From contig NZ_JAQMHR010000002.1 of NCBI RefSeq assembly GCF_028309625.1, forward strand, positions 248,001 to 312,000: a stretch of 64,000 nucleotides of DNA, given 5' to 3'. The DNA is from Trichococcus sp. K1Tr. Lineage in GTDB: Bacteria; Bacillota; Bacilli; Lactobacillales; Aerococcaceae. A program made the position numbers and the translations under genes. Position 1 is the stretch's first letter, and each line of letters starts with the position of its first letter. Positions 26,525 to 35,419 of the stretch are shown here, piece after piece. The notes below the pieces were generated by a model that saw only the letters and a list, made by a program, of their open reading frames with translations, did no database searches and was not told the origin of the DNA.

Positions 26525-28753
26525 ATGAAAGTGATAATGAAATACTTAAAACCGTTTGCCGGTACGATCCTGGTCAGCCTACTGATTTTGTTCGGGCAGG
26601 CAATCGGGGAATTGAGTCTTCCGAATCTGATGAGTGACATCGTCAATACCGGCATCCAGAATGGAGGCGTCGAACAGGAAGCGCCTGAAGCGCTGCCGGC
26701 TGAAGGCTTCGCGCTTATGACGCTGTTCATGGCTGAAGAGGACAAGGAAACGTTCCAGGGAAGCTATCAGCTGATCGAGGGCGGGGCAGCGGAAGCCGAG
26801 GCATACAGCGCAGAATTTCCTGAGAGCCAGGAAGTGGACTTCTACGTGTTGGATGAAACTGATCCGGAACAATTGTCCTCGCTGGAGAGTATCTTCAGCA
26901 AGGCAAGCTACAGCTTCGTGACGTTCATGCAGGAAATGTCTGCACAGCAAGGCAATGCCGCATCAGTCGATGCCGAGAGCGGCTTTGAGGATGCCGATAT
27001 GAACCAACTTTACGCGCTCTTGCCGCAATTGCAGCAGTTGCCGCAGGAAGCTTTCACGGCGTCCATGGATGTTGCCGCGGCCGCCGAACCGATGCTCTAC
27101 AGCCAAATCGGCATCCTGTTTACGAAACTCTTCTATGAAGATCTGGGAGCGGATATGGACGCGCTCCAGAACCAATACATCATGACGAAAGGCGCGCAGA
27201 TGCTCGCCATCGCAGTCGCGGTGTCCGTCGCTTCCGTAGCGGTCGCGTATTTCTCTTCGCGGATCGCCGCGAAAGTGTCCGGCCGGATGAGAAGGGATGT
27301 CTTCGCCAAAGTCGAAAGTTTTTCCAACACCGAGTTCGATAATTTTTCGACCGCATCCCTGATCACGCGCACGACCAATGATGTGCAGCAGATCCAGCAA
27401 CTGATCACGATCGGCATCCGCATGCTTTGCTATGCACCGATTTTGGCCACTGGTGGTCTGATCATGGCAATCGACAAGAGCGTTTCGCTGGCATGGACGA
27501 TCGCCGTTGCGGTCATTGCCCTTGTCGGAATCATGATGACGATCCTGTCGATCGCGATGCCGAAGTTCAAAGTACTGCAGAGTTTGACGGACAGATTGAA
27601 TCTTGTCAGCCGCGAGAACCTTTCCGGCATGATGGTCATCCGCGCTTTCGGGAATGAACCGTTTGAAGAGAACCGCTTCAATGATGCCAATGAAGACTAC
27701 ACCTTTACTAACCGCTTTGTTCAGCGCTTGATGTCCCTGTTGATGCCGGCGATGATGCTCGTCATGAACGGTGTTTCATTGCTGATCATCTGGTTCGGAA
27801 GCCAGCAAGTCGCCGATTCTGCCCTGCAGATCGGGGATATGATGGCCTATATCCAATATGTGATGCAGATTATCATGGCGTTCTTGATGATTTCAATGAT
27901 GTTCATCTTCCTGCCGCGTGCTTCTGTATCGGCAACCCGGATCGGGGAAGTATTGGATACGGATCTGAGCATCACAGACCCAATCGATGCGCAACCGAGC
28001 TTAAAGAATGAAGGCCTCATCACCTTCAGAGATGTTTCTTATCATTATCCGAAGGCGAGCGAGAATGTGTTGTCCAATATCTCCTTTACCGCTCGACCAG
28101 GCGAAACGACGGCGATCATCGGCTCTACCGGTTCCGGTAAATCGACTTTGATCAATCTGATTCCGCGTTTTTATGATGTGACGGACGGCGCCATCGAAAT
28201 CGACGGCATCGACATCCGGAAAATGACGCAGGCCGATCTGCGCCGCAACATCGGCTACGTGCCGCAAAAGGGGATGCTCTTCTCCGGTGACATCGCCTCA
28301 AACGTTCTGTATGGAAAAGACGATGCTTCGATGGATGAGATCATGAAGGCCATTGAAGTCGCGCAAGCGAAGAACTTCGTATCGGAGATGGAAGACGGCA
28401 TCGAGACGGCCATCGCGCAAGGCGGCGGTAACGTCAGCGGCGGGCAGAAACAACGCTTGGCCATTGCCCGCGCGTTGGTGAAAAAAGCGCCGATCTATAT
28501 TTTTGACGATAGCTTCTCGGCCTTGGACTTCAAAACGGATGCGGCATTGCGTTCCGCTTTGCATGCGTACACGGATAACGCAACCGTCCTGATCGTGGCG
28601 CAACGGATCAGCACCATCATGGATGCGGAACAGATCATCGTCCTCGATAAAGGCAAAATCGTCGGGATAGGGACTCACGATGCGTTGATGAAAAACTGTG
28701 AGACTTACCAAGAAATTGCTAAATCTCAGCTTTCAGAGGAGGAATTAGCATGA
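26525..28753 (+). CDS. Heterodimeric ABC exporter, degenerate half with large extracytoplasmic domain
   Basis: A 742-aa ABC exporter half. TM1 (about 10-38) is separated from TM2 (about 225-250) by an acidic insert of about 175 residues (for example MAEEDKETFQGSYQL, EFPESQEVDFYVLDETDPEQ), which by topology must lie outside the cell. The remaining TM helices and the nucleotide-binding domain are normal in order: Walker A GSTGSGKST, signature VSGGQKQ, Walker B IYIFDDSFS (Asp replaces the catalytic Glu), switch LIVAQRIST (Gln replaces His). BmrD of Bacillus subtilis BmrCD has a comparable extracellular domain. Overlaps the next gene by 4 bp. Confidence 0.9.
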   Translation: MKVIMKYLKPFAGTILVSLLILFGQAIGELSLPNLMSDIVNTGIQNGGVEQEAPEALPAEGFALMTLFMAEEDKETFQGSYQLIEGGAAEAEAYSAEFPESQEVDFYVLDETDPEQLSSLESIFSKASYSFVTFMQEMSAQQGNAASVDAESGFEDADMNQLYALLPQLQQLPQEAFTASMDVAAAAEPMLYSQIGILFTKLFYEDLGADMDALQNQYIMTKGAQMLAIAVAVSVASVAVAYFSSRIAAKVSGRMRRDVFAKVESFSNTEFDNFSTASLITRTTNDVQQIQQLITIGIRMLCYAPILATGGLIMAIDKSVSLAWTIAVAVIALVGIMMTILSIAMPKFKVLQSLTDRLNLVSRENLSGMMVIRAFGNEPFEENRFNDANEDYTFTNRFVQRLMSLLMPAMMLVMNGVSLLIIWFGSQQVADSALQIGDMMAYIQYVMQIIMAFLMISMMFIFLPRASVSATRIGEVLDTDLSITDPIDAQPSLKNEGLITFRDVSYHYPKASENVLSNISFTARPGETTAIIGSTGSGKSTLINLIPRFYDVTDGAIEIDGIDIRKMTQADLRRNIGYVPQKGMLFSGDIASNVLYGKDDASMDEIMKAIEVAQAKNFVSEMEDGIETAIAQGGGNVSGGQKQRLAIARALVKKAPIYIFDDSFSALDFKTDAALRSALHAYTDNATVLIVAQRISTIMDAEQIIVLDKGKIVGIGTHDALMKNCETYQEIAKSQLSEEELA

Positions 28754-30615
28754 GCGAAATGAAACAAAGAAGACCGCAAGGCGGCCCTGGCGGAGGCCAC
28801 GGTCCGATGGCAGGAATGAGCGCGCCGGTCGTGAAAGCGAAGGACTTCAAGGGCGGATTCAAAAAATTGGCCGCTTATCTGTCGCCCTTCAAATGGCTGA
28901 TGGCAGTCGTCTTCATATTGGCGATCGCCTCCTCCCTTTTTGGAATCGTCGGACCAAAAATCATGGCTTTGGCCATCGATAAATTGGTGGACGGCATCAT
29001 GCTGAAATTCACAGGTGGATCCGGTGAAATCGATTTCGATTACATCGGAACAGTTCTGTTGGGGCTCTTGGGCCTGTACGTGCTGAGTGCAGCATTCTCT
29101 TATCTGCAAGGATTTCTGATGTCCGGTGTCTCCGCAAAAGTTTCCTATAAACTGCGCAAAGACATCATGGAGAAAATCAACAAATTGCCGCTGGCCTATT
29201 TCCACAAGAACAGCCAAGGGGATGTGCTTTCCAGGATCACGAATGACGTGGACACACTGAACACCAGCCTGAACCAAAGCCTTACCCAGATCATCACGTC
29301 GATCACGACACTGGTGGGTGTCTTCATCATGATGCTGACGATCAGCTGGTCGCTGACGCTCGTCATCCTTGCTGTGCTGGTCGTGTCCATGATGCTCCTG
29401 ATGCTGATCATGTCGAAGTCGCAGAAGCACTTCGCCAACCAGCAAAAATACTTGGGTGCGGTCAATGGCCATGTCGAAGAGATGTACGGCGGACATGTGG
29501 TCATGAAAGCCTTCAACGGGGAAGGGAAATCCGTTGCCGCTTTCGACAAAGAAAACGATCAGTTGATCGAAGCCGGGTTCAAGGCTGAATTCCTTTCCGG
29601 TTTGATGATGCCTTTGTTGAGCCTAATCGGAAATCTTGGGTATGTCGTAGTCTGCATCATGGGGGGCGCGATGGCGGCTGCCGGAAATATGACGATCGGG
29701 GATATCCAAGCCTTCCTACAATACGTGCGCAACTTCACCCAACCTTTGACGCAAGTTGCTCAAGTGGGAAGCCAATTGCAACGGATGGTGGCTGCCTCTG
29801 AACGTATTTTCGAATTCCTAGAAGAGGAAGAAGAGACAGTTACTGTAGCGAAAATCGAAATGGCGACCGCTGATGTCAAAGGAAATGTCCGTTTCGAGAA
29901 TGTTAAGTTCGGTTATGAACCGGATCATCTGGTCATCAAGGACTTCTCCGCGGATATAAAAGAAGGACAAAAAGTCGCGTTAGTTGGTCCTACCGGCGCC
30001 GGCAAGACGACGATGGTGAAATTGTTGATGCGTTTCTACGATTTGACGGGTGGAGCCATCTACATCGACAACCACAAACTTACCGATTTCACGCGCAGCG
30101 ATCTGCGTACGGAATTCGGGATGGTGCTGCAGGATACGTGGCTGTACAACGGCACCATCATGGAGAACATCCGCTACGGGAAACTGGATGCGACGGATGA
30201 AGAAGTCATCGCCGCCGCAAAAGCTGCGCAGGTGGATCATTTTGTCCGGACGTTGCCGGATGGTTATGATATGGTCCTGAACGAGGAAGCCAACAACGTT
30301 TCTCAGGGAGAGAAACAATTGCTGACGATCGCGCGCGCCATTCTGGCCGATCCGCAAATCATGATCCTGGATGAGGCGACAAGCTCGGTCGATACGCGGA
30401 CGGAAGTGCTGATCCAGAAAGCGATGGATACGCTGATGCAAGGCAGAACAAGCTTCATCATCGCGCATCGCTTGTCGACCATCAAAAATGCCGACCTGAT
30501 CCTTTGCATGAACAATGGCGACATCGTCGAACAAGGAACCCACGAAGAATTGCTGGCAAAAGGCGGCTTCTACGCAGACCTCTACAACAGCCAATTCGAC
30601 GAAGGCGAAGAATAA
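28750..30615 (+). CDS. Heterodimeric ABC exporter, catalytic half
   Basis: A 621-aa ABC exporter half with an extended N-terminal tail rich in Gly (RRPQGGPGGGHGPMAGM), six TMs (about 45-340) and a nucleotide-binding domain with Walker A GPTGAGKTT, a degenerate signature VSQGEKQ, Walker B MILDEATSS with the catalytic Glu and IAHRLST with the switch His. Together with 26525 it gives one consensus and one degenerate site. Closest in type to BmrC/YheI partners; likely multidrug or peptide/lipid export under the MarR regulator. Confidence 0.9.
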   Translation: MSEMKQRRPQGGPGGGHGPMAGMSAPVVKAKDFKGGFKKLAAYLSPFKWLMAVVFILAIASSLFGIVGPKIMALAIDKLVDGIMLKFTGGSGEIDFDYIGTVLLGLLGLYVLSAAFSYLQGFLMSGVSAKVSYKLRKDIMEKINKLPLAYFHKNSQGDVLSRITNDVDTLNTSLNQSLTQIITSITTLVGVFIMMLTISWSLTLVILAVLVVSMMLLMLIMSKSQKHFANQQKYLGAVNGHVEEMYGGHVVMKAFNGEGKSVAAFDKENDQLIEAGFKAEFLSGLMMPLLSLIGNLGYVVVCIMGGAMAAAGNMTIGDIQAFLQYVRNFTQPLTQVAQVGSQLQRMVAASERIFEFLEEEEETVTVAKIEMATADVKGNVRFENVKFGYEPDHLVIKDFSADIKEGQKVALVGPTGAGKTTMVKLLMRFYDLTGGAIYIDNHKLTDFTRSDLRTEFGMVLQDTWLYNGTIMENIRYGKLDATDEEVIAAAKAAQVDHFVRTLPDGYDMVLNEEANNVSQGEKQLLTIARAILADPQIMILDEATSSVDTRTEVLIQKAMDTLMQGRTSFIIAHRLSTIKNADLILCMNNGDIVEQGTHEELLAKGGFYADLYNSQFDEGEE

Positions 30616-30628
30616 TAAGAAAAGCGGA

Positions 30629-30732
30629 ACGGGTTCATTCAGCCCTGAAAGAAATTTAGAAAATCTGGCCCTGAATGAGCATCGTAGAGCGCAATGGGTC
30701 AGATTTATCTAATTTCCGAAGGGCTAACCCGT
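30629..30732. repeat. 104-bp interrupted palindrome (MITE-like or long RNA hairpin)
   Basis: The outer arms ACGGGTT...AGCCCT and AGGGCTAACCCGT pair, then a second block GAAATTTAGAAAATCTGGCCC pairs imperfectly with GGGTCAGATTTATCTAATTTC, around a central loop at about 30672-30696. The arms total about 35-40 bp per side. It starts 13 bp after the ABC operon stop. No transposase is attached. Either a non-autonomous insertion or a transcribed structure at the operon end. Confidence 0.6.
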
Positions 30733-30854
30733 GAAGCTAGCCAATGCTCTGGGATGCATGGAACATTTTGCAACTCTATGAAACACCTACGGTGATGCAC
30801 TTTTGATTCTAGAAAGTTCTTGATTATGACAATAATACTGCATCATGCAGTCTA

Positions 30855-30900
30855 AAGAAGATAATCCCGATACGCAATCGGGATCATCTTCTTTTTTTTT
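30855..30900 (+). terminator. Orphan strong terminator-like hairpin
   Basis: AAGAAGATAATCCCGAT / ATCGGGATCATCTTCTT with ten following T. It lies 240 bp after the last ABC gene with no gene just upstream, and resembles the hairpin at 32871. Confidence 0.75.
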
Positions 30901-31059
30901 ATGGCCACTTCCCAAAGAATAGTCGTGAAAGCGGATTTGTCAATACCGGATTTGAAAAAATCTTTATCGAAGAGTTCCTAATTGGAAATCGGGAATCCTC
31001 AAGAAGAGGTTGAACCTTTAACGGATGCCATCTCAGCACACTTAGCCAAGCAAGGATGA
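30901..31059 (+). pseudogene. Possible remnant of a small coding region
   Basis: From the ATG at 30901 one frame reads MATSQRIVVKADLSIPDL and continues to a TAA at 30979-30981; past it the same frame goes on (LEIGNPQEEVEPLTDAISAH) to a TGA at 31057-31059. The two parts look like one protein C-terminus split by one stop. No ribosome binding site is visible and no family was recognised. It could be chance. Confidence 0.3.
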
Positions 31060-31090
31060 TAGCGTTCACAAAGTATTAACAATAAAAAAG

Positions 31091-31119
31091 TTGTAACCGG
31101 TTACCGCCAGTGGTATTAT
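31091..31119 (+). promoter_or_regulatory. Promoter of the GPH-transporter unit with palindromic operator
   Basis: TTGTAA (31091-31096), 17-nt spacer, TATTAT (31114-31119). The -35 is embedded in the perfect palindrome GTAACCGGTTAC (31093-31104), which has the central CG and symmetry of LacI/GalR-family operators. No LacI-type gene lies in the window, so the regulator would act in trans. Confidence 0.7.
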
Positions 31120-31247
31120 TTCCTTAGTTCTTACAACCCGGTTTTATTAATGTCATTTCGATTACTTTTTAAGGTAACCTAGTTTCACGATGCGATAATG
31201 GAAAGCGGTAAATAAGTTCTGAATTTCATAATATGGAGGGGATTTTT

Positions 31248-32765
31248 ATGTCAAAAAATGATTCAATAGTTCAAGGGGAAACGAAATTAAACCGCGCCAA
31301 ATTATGGCAGATTGTGTTATTCACTTTGAATAACTCGTCAACAAATATTTATTTGTTCGCTTTTGGTTTTGTCGTCTATTATTCCACAGGCCTTGTAGGG
31401 TTAACGGCGCTGTTCGTCAGTCAAATTATGGGATATATCCGTATCTTTGATGGGGTTATTGACCCGGCTATCGGAGTTTTGATCGATAAAACGGATACTA
31501 AATTCGGTAAGTATCGTCCCATTATGGTTTTAGGCAATATTATCACTGTTATTTCATTCTTGGTATTATTTAATATTCATGGCCTAGGTGAAGGAATGAA
31601 AATCCCGATTTTCTTGCTTGCATTAGTCGTGCATAAAATCGGTTATTCCTTGCAAGCGACGGTTACAAAAGCCGGTCAAGCAGCGTTGACAAGCGATCCA
31701 AAACAACGTCCCATCTTCAATATCGTTGATGGTTGGGTAACGACTTTAATGTTTACTGGTGGTCAAATTGTTGTCGCAAACTTCTTAGTGCCGAAATACG
31801 GCGGTTTTACTCCGGAATTCTTCAAAGTATTTATCCCAGGAGTCATGGTCATCTCAGCTGTCCTCGGAATTTTGGCAGTTATTGGTATTGCGGAAAAAGA
31901 CAACAAACAATACTTTGGTATTGGTGAAAAAACGACTAAAACATCATTCAAAGATTACTGGGCAATCGTCAAAGGCAACAGACCTTTGCAAATGTTGACC
32001 ATGGCAGCAGCTTTTGTGAAGTTCAATGCGCAAATGTTCGGAGATCAAGTTGTATTGATGATCCTGTTCGGTATCATCTTCGGTAACTTTGGTTTATCAG
32101 GAACGATTTCCTTAGTATTGATTTTGCCTAACCTTTTGTTTACAACCTTTGCGGCAACCATTGCCCAAAAAAGAGGGTTGCGTTATTCCTATGTTCGTTA
32201 CTTGCAAGGTGCCGTTGTTTCATTGGCCCTATTAGGCGGCTTGCTTTTCTTTGCGAACCCAGGGGACTTGAGCTTCTCTAACGTAACGTTATGGACAGTT
32301 GCTTTCACAGTCGTTTTTGCTTGTGCGAAAGGATTCACATCCACTCCATCAGGCTTGGCATTGACAATGGCAGCGGATGTCTCCGACTACGAAACAAGTG
32401 TTTCTGGACGTTATGTTTCCGGTATGCTGAGCACCATGTTCTCATTGACTGACTCGGTAGCATCATCTTTCGCACCAATGTCGATTGGTTGGATCTTAGC
32501 CGCTGTAGGATTTGCGCAAGCCTATCCAACGGCTGACACGCCACTTTCGCCACAATTGCGCATTGCTGGTATTGTAATGATTTCAGTTTTGCCTTTAGTC
32601 GGTACGCTTATTGCTTTAACGTTCATGAAATTCTACCCATTGGATAAAGAAACAATGGAAAGCGTTCAAATTAAAATTGCAGCAATGAAACAATCTGGCC
32701 CAAGTGATGATGATTCAGAAATGCCTCAAACAATCCCTAATACAATCCCTGCAATGAATGACTAA
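31248..32765 (+). CDS. GPH-family sugar/cation symporter
   Basis: A 505-aa, 12-TM MFS-type transporter of the glycoside-pentoside-hexuronide (GPH) family. The family motif between TM2 and TM3 is clear (GVIDPAIGVLIDKT, then KFGKYRPIMVLGN). The substrate is probably a glycoside or similar and the coupling ion Na+ or H+; neither can be read directly. No IIA-like C-terminal domain is present. ATG at 31248 with GGAGGGG just upstream; the ATG at 31233 lies within that site. Base composition is visibly AT-richer than in the flanking operons (codons ending A or T prevail). Confidence 0.88.
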   Translation: MSKNDSIVQGETKLNRAKLWQIVLFTLNNSSTNIYLFAFGFVVYYSTGLVGLTALFVSQIMGYIRIFDGVIDPAIGVLIDKTDTKFGKYRPIMVLGNIITVISFLVLFNIHGLGEGMKIPIFLLALVVHKIGYSLQATVTKAGQAALTSDPKQRPIFNIVDGWVTTLMFTGGQIVVANFLVPKYGGFTPEFFKVFIPGVMVISAVLGILAVIGIAEKDNKQYFGIGEKTTKTSFKDYWAIVKGNRPLQMLTMAAAFVKFNAQMFGDQVVLMILFGIIFGNFGLSGTISLVLILPNLLFTTFAATIAQKRGLRYSYVRYLQGAVVSLALLGGLLFFANPGDLSFSNVTLWTVAFTVVFACAKGFTSTPSGLALTMAADVSDYETSVSGRYVSGMLSTMFSLTDSVASSFAPMSIGWILAAVGFAQAYPTADTPLSPQLRIAGIVMISVLPLVGTLIALTFMKFYPLDKETMESVQIKIAAMKQSGPSDDDSEMPQTIPNTIPAMND

Positions 32766-32870
32766 GCTATGACTTTTCATTTTTGAGCAAGAGGAAAAAA
32801 TAATAATGTTAGCGATTTCGTGGATAGCCAAACTAAACTAGACACCAAAAATAAATCTATCATGTAGCCC

Positions 32871-32915
32871 GAGAAGATGATGACGATAAACTATCGGGGT
32901 CATCTTCTCTTATTT
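32871..32915 (+). terminator. Terminator after the first GPH transporter
   Basis: GAGAAGATGA / TCATCTTCTC arms with an inner hairpin and TTATTT tail. The 20-30 bp before it resemble those before the hairpin at 30855. Confidence 0.7.
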
Positions 32916-33017
32916 AATATCATGATGTTTGGTGGGAGAATCAGCTGATTTGAAAAAAAAAAATTCAACTTATACAGATTAGTTCACCAATTATTATAGA
33001 GAAAAGAGGGAATTCTT

Positions 33018-34490
33018 ATGGCAGAAGAAAAAGTTGTTAAGCAGCAAAATCCAGCAAACGATATGAAAAGTAAGCTAAGCCTGAAGCATAGATTGGGTTA
33101 TGGAGCCGGAGATGCCGGTGGGGTTGTTACCCTTGTGTTAATCGGAACGTTTATGAACCGATATATTACAAACATATTGGGAGTATCATTTGCAACGCTA
33201 TCTATACTGTTGCTCGTTTGGAATATTTGGGATATGGTCAATGACCCAATGATGGGTACTTTTATGGATAAGTCATTCTCTAAGGCCAGTGGCAAAAAAG
33301 ATAAGTTCCGTCCTTGGATGTTACGCTCTATACCTTTAATTGTTGTCGGTCTTATTGCATTCTTCTCTGTACCATCAATGTTTGAAGGAACCATGCGTTT
33401 GGTAGCTATTTTTCTCTTAAAAATTATTTACGAGTTAGGCTACACCATGATGAATATTGCCATGGGATCAGTTCTTGGGGTTATGGCCTTAAATGATAAA
33501 GAGAGAACTACTTTATCTTCAGCTCGTGGAATGGGATCAACACTTGGTGGTTTAATCGGTTCAATGGCTATACCGGTGATTCTTGCGCGTTTAGGTGAAA
33601 ATACAACAGGTTATATGGTTGCAGGTATCTTCGCAGCTGTATTGGGTGGGTTACTTATCTTCTTCCACTATTGGGGAACTGAGGAACGGAATGTTGCGGC
33701 AAAACTTGCCGCAGAGGAACAAACAGAACCGACAAAAATTACAGATATTTTTGTCACATTAGCCAAAAATAAAGCTTTCTTGTCGCTTTGCTTACACTCA
33801 ATTGTAATTGTATTTGGTCAAAACCTATTTAGTGCAACTCTTCCTTATATTTACGGTGATGTATTTGGTGATCTGGGCTTAATGGCATACGCTTCTGCGA
33901 TCGGTATGGGTTTACCAGTAGTGCTATTGCTTATCGCTCCGTATTTGGTAACATTATTTGGATCTACTGTTAAGTTAATCCGTACTTATTTATTGCTGAG
34001 CATCGTTATCTATGTTGGTTTATACGTTTGGAAATTAGTGGGTGACTTATCTCCTTTCTTCTACATGATTTTTGCCAGCTTAGGGATTGCCTTCATGATG
34101 ATGTCCGTTCAACTGCAATGGGGTCTTGTTTCAGAATCCATTGACTACAACGAATACATCACAGGAAAACGTTCAGAAGGTTCAATCTATGGTAACTTCT
34201 CACTGACAAGACGTGTCGGCCAAATGTTGGCGCAATCACTGGTTGTCTTGATGATTGGTTGGATTGGCTATAGCCAACAGGCCGCTCAAACTGGACAAGC
34301 ACAATCAGCTGAAACTGTTGAAGGGCTAGTACTATTGAATCTCATTGGCCCAGCGATTTGTGCCTTATTATCATGGGCTTCATTCAAATTCATTTGGAAT
34401 ATCACTGATGAAACACGTATGGACATGACGGCAGCTCGTCAAGCAAGACTTGATGAATTTGCTAAGAAACACGATGAACCAGAAGTATAA
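33018..34490 (+). CDS. Second GPH-family symporter
   Basis: A 490-aa, 12-TM GPH transporter, clearly diverged from the first: the TM2-3 region reads NDPMMGTFMDKSF then KKDKFRPWMLRS. Paired with a creatininase-family hydrolase 15 nt downstream, with which it is probably cotranscribed. It has its own 252-bp upstream gap containing the terminator hairpin but no clear -35/-10. AT-rich like the neighbours on both sides. Confidence 0.87.
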   Translation: MAEEKVVKQQNPANDMKSKLSLKHRLGYGAGDAGGVVTLVLIGTFMNRYITNILGVSFATLSILLLVWNIWDMVNDPMMGTFMDKSFSKASGKKDKFRPWMLRSIPLIVVGLIAFFSVPSMFEGTMRLVAIFLLKIIYELGYTMMNIAMGSVLGVMALNDKERTTLSSARGMGSTLGGLIGSMAIPVILARLGENTTGYMVAGIFAAVLGGLLIFFHYWGTEERNVAAKLAAEEQTEPTKITDIFVTLAKNKAFLSLCLHSIVIVFGQNLFSATLPYIYGDVFGDLGLMAYASAIGMGLPVVLLLIAPYLVTLFGSTVKLIRTYLLLSIVIYVGLYVWKLVGDLSPFFYMIFASLGIAFMMMSVQLQWGLVSESIDYNEYITGKRSEGSIYGNFSLTRRVGQMLAQSLVVLMIGWIGYSQQAAQTGQAQSAETVEGLVLLNLIGPAICALLSWASFKFIWNITDETRMDMTAARQARLDEFAKKHDEPEV

Positions 34491-34505
34491 CAGAGAGGTG
34501 CATTC

Positions 34506-35360
34506 ATGAAATTAAGAAGTCACTTATTAAATGTTTTAATTAATGATGAAGTGGAAGCTTATTTAAAGGAGAACGATGTCATCATCATTCCTTTTGGACC
34601 AACCGAACTCCATGGGGGCCTACCATTGGATTGCGAAACAATATTGGCTGAGGGGATTGCCTTATTGATGGCTGAAAGGACAAACTCACTTGTCCTTCCG
34701 CATGTGCCTTACATTTATTCAGGGGCAACCGCCTCAGGTAAGGGAACCATCCAATTAACCGTTAGGGAAAGTGCTGATATGTTGCAAGGTCTGGCACATT
34801 CCTTACTGCGATCAGGCTTCAAAAAGCAAATCTATATTAGCCTGCACGGCCCAGCCCATATCTCAATTAATCCGGTTGTTCGTGATTTCTTTGATGAAAC
34901 AGGGATCGCTATTCTCTATATTGACGGCATGATAACAGCCCAGAAATCCGGTGTCTTTTTAGATCCGAAAGAGATGATGCTCAATTTAGATAAGATGATT
35001 CTAGGGGCTTACAAGTTACGGAATCGTTTGGATGATATATTGCTGACTTCTGAATATGCAGAGCCAGTTACCCAGACCCCATCGGTTTTCGGCAACCTAA
35101 GTGCCCAAGCCTTTCAATCTGGAGCAACAGGTTATTATTTCAAGGAACATTCAGACCATATGGCAACCTCTGCTATACCTGATATTGAAACGCGAGACCG
35201 CATGGCAGAAGAGGGACTAGTACTGCTTAATAAGATGGTGGATGCAATTGATTTTCCAACTTTACTTAAGGAAATGGCGATTCAAGAAGATTATCTTGAA
35301 GAGGTTTACAATCGTTACCCGCATGTTCCGGCTGCCTACAATCGACACAAAAACAGTTAA
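34506..35360 (+). CDS. Creatininase-family hydrolase (divergent)
   Basis: A 284-aa protein with the creatininase/mycofactocin-amidase fold signature IIPFGPTELHGGLPLDCET, in which Glu and His of TELHG correspond to metal ligands of creatininase. The usual PHLPLGTD is shortened to GLPLDCET and the usual NGHGGN is replaced by SLHGPAH, so the second metal site or the substrate is probably different. Cytoplasmic. Being next to a GPH transporter it may open a ring (lactone or lactam) in an imported compound; this is inference. GAGAGGTG ribosome binding site. Confidence 0.75.
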   Translation: MKLRSHLLNVLINDEVEAYLKENDVIIIPFGPTELHGGLPLDCETILAEGIALLMAERTNSLVLPHVPYIYSGATASGKGTIQLTVRESADMLQGLAHSLLRSGFKKQIYISLHGPAHISINPVVRDFFDETGIAILYIDGMITAQKSGVFLDPKEMMLNLDKMILGAYKLRNRLDDILLTSEYAEPVTQTPSVFGNLSAQAFQSGATGYYFKEHSDHMATSAIPDIETRDRMAEEGLVLLNKMVDAIDFPTLLKEMAIQEDYLEEVYNRYPHVPAAYNRHKNS

Positions 35361-35371
35361 ATAGTTTCACA

Positions 35372-35405
35372 GACTGCTCTCCGTAATGTGGGGGCAGTTT
35401 TTTTG
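35372..35405 (+). terminator. Terminator after the creatininase-family gene
   Basis: ACTGC...GCAGT hairpin with CTCC/GGGG inner pairing and a T run. Confidence 0.6.
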
Positions 35406-35419
35406 GATTAGATTTATCC

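Noticed and set aside
31196-31212. CcpA cre site (TGGAAAGCGGTAAA) before the first GPH gene
   Set aside because: The central CG is shifted by one base against the consensus and the right half does not match.
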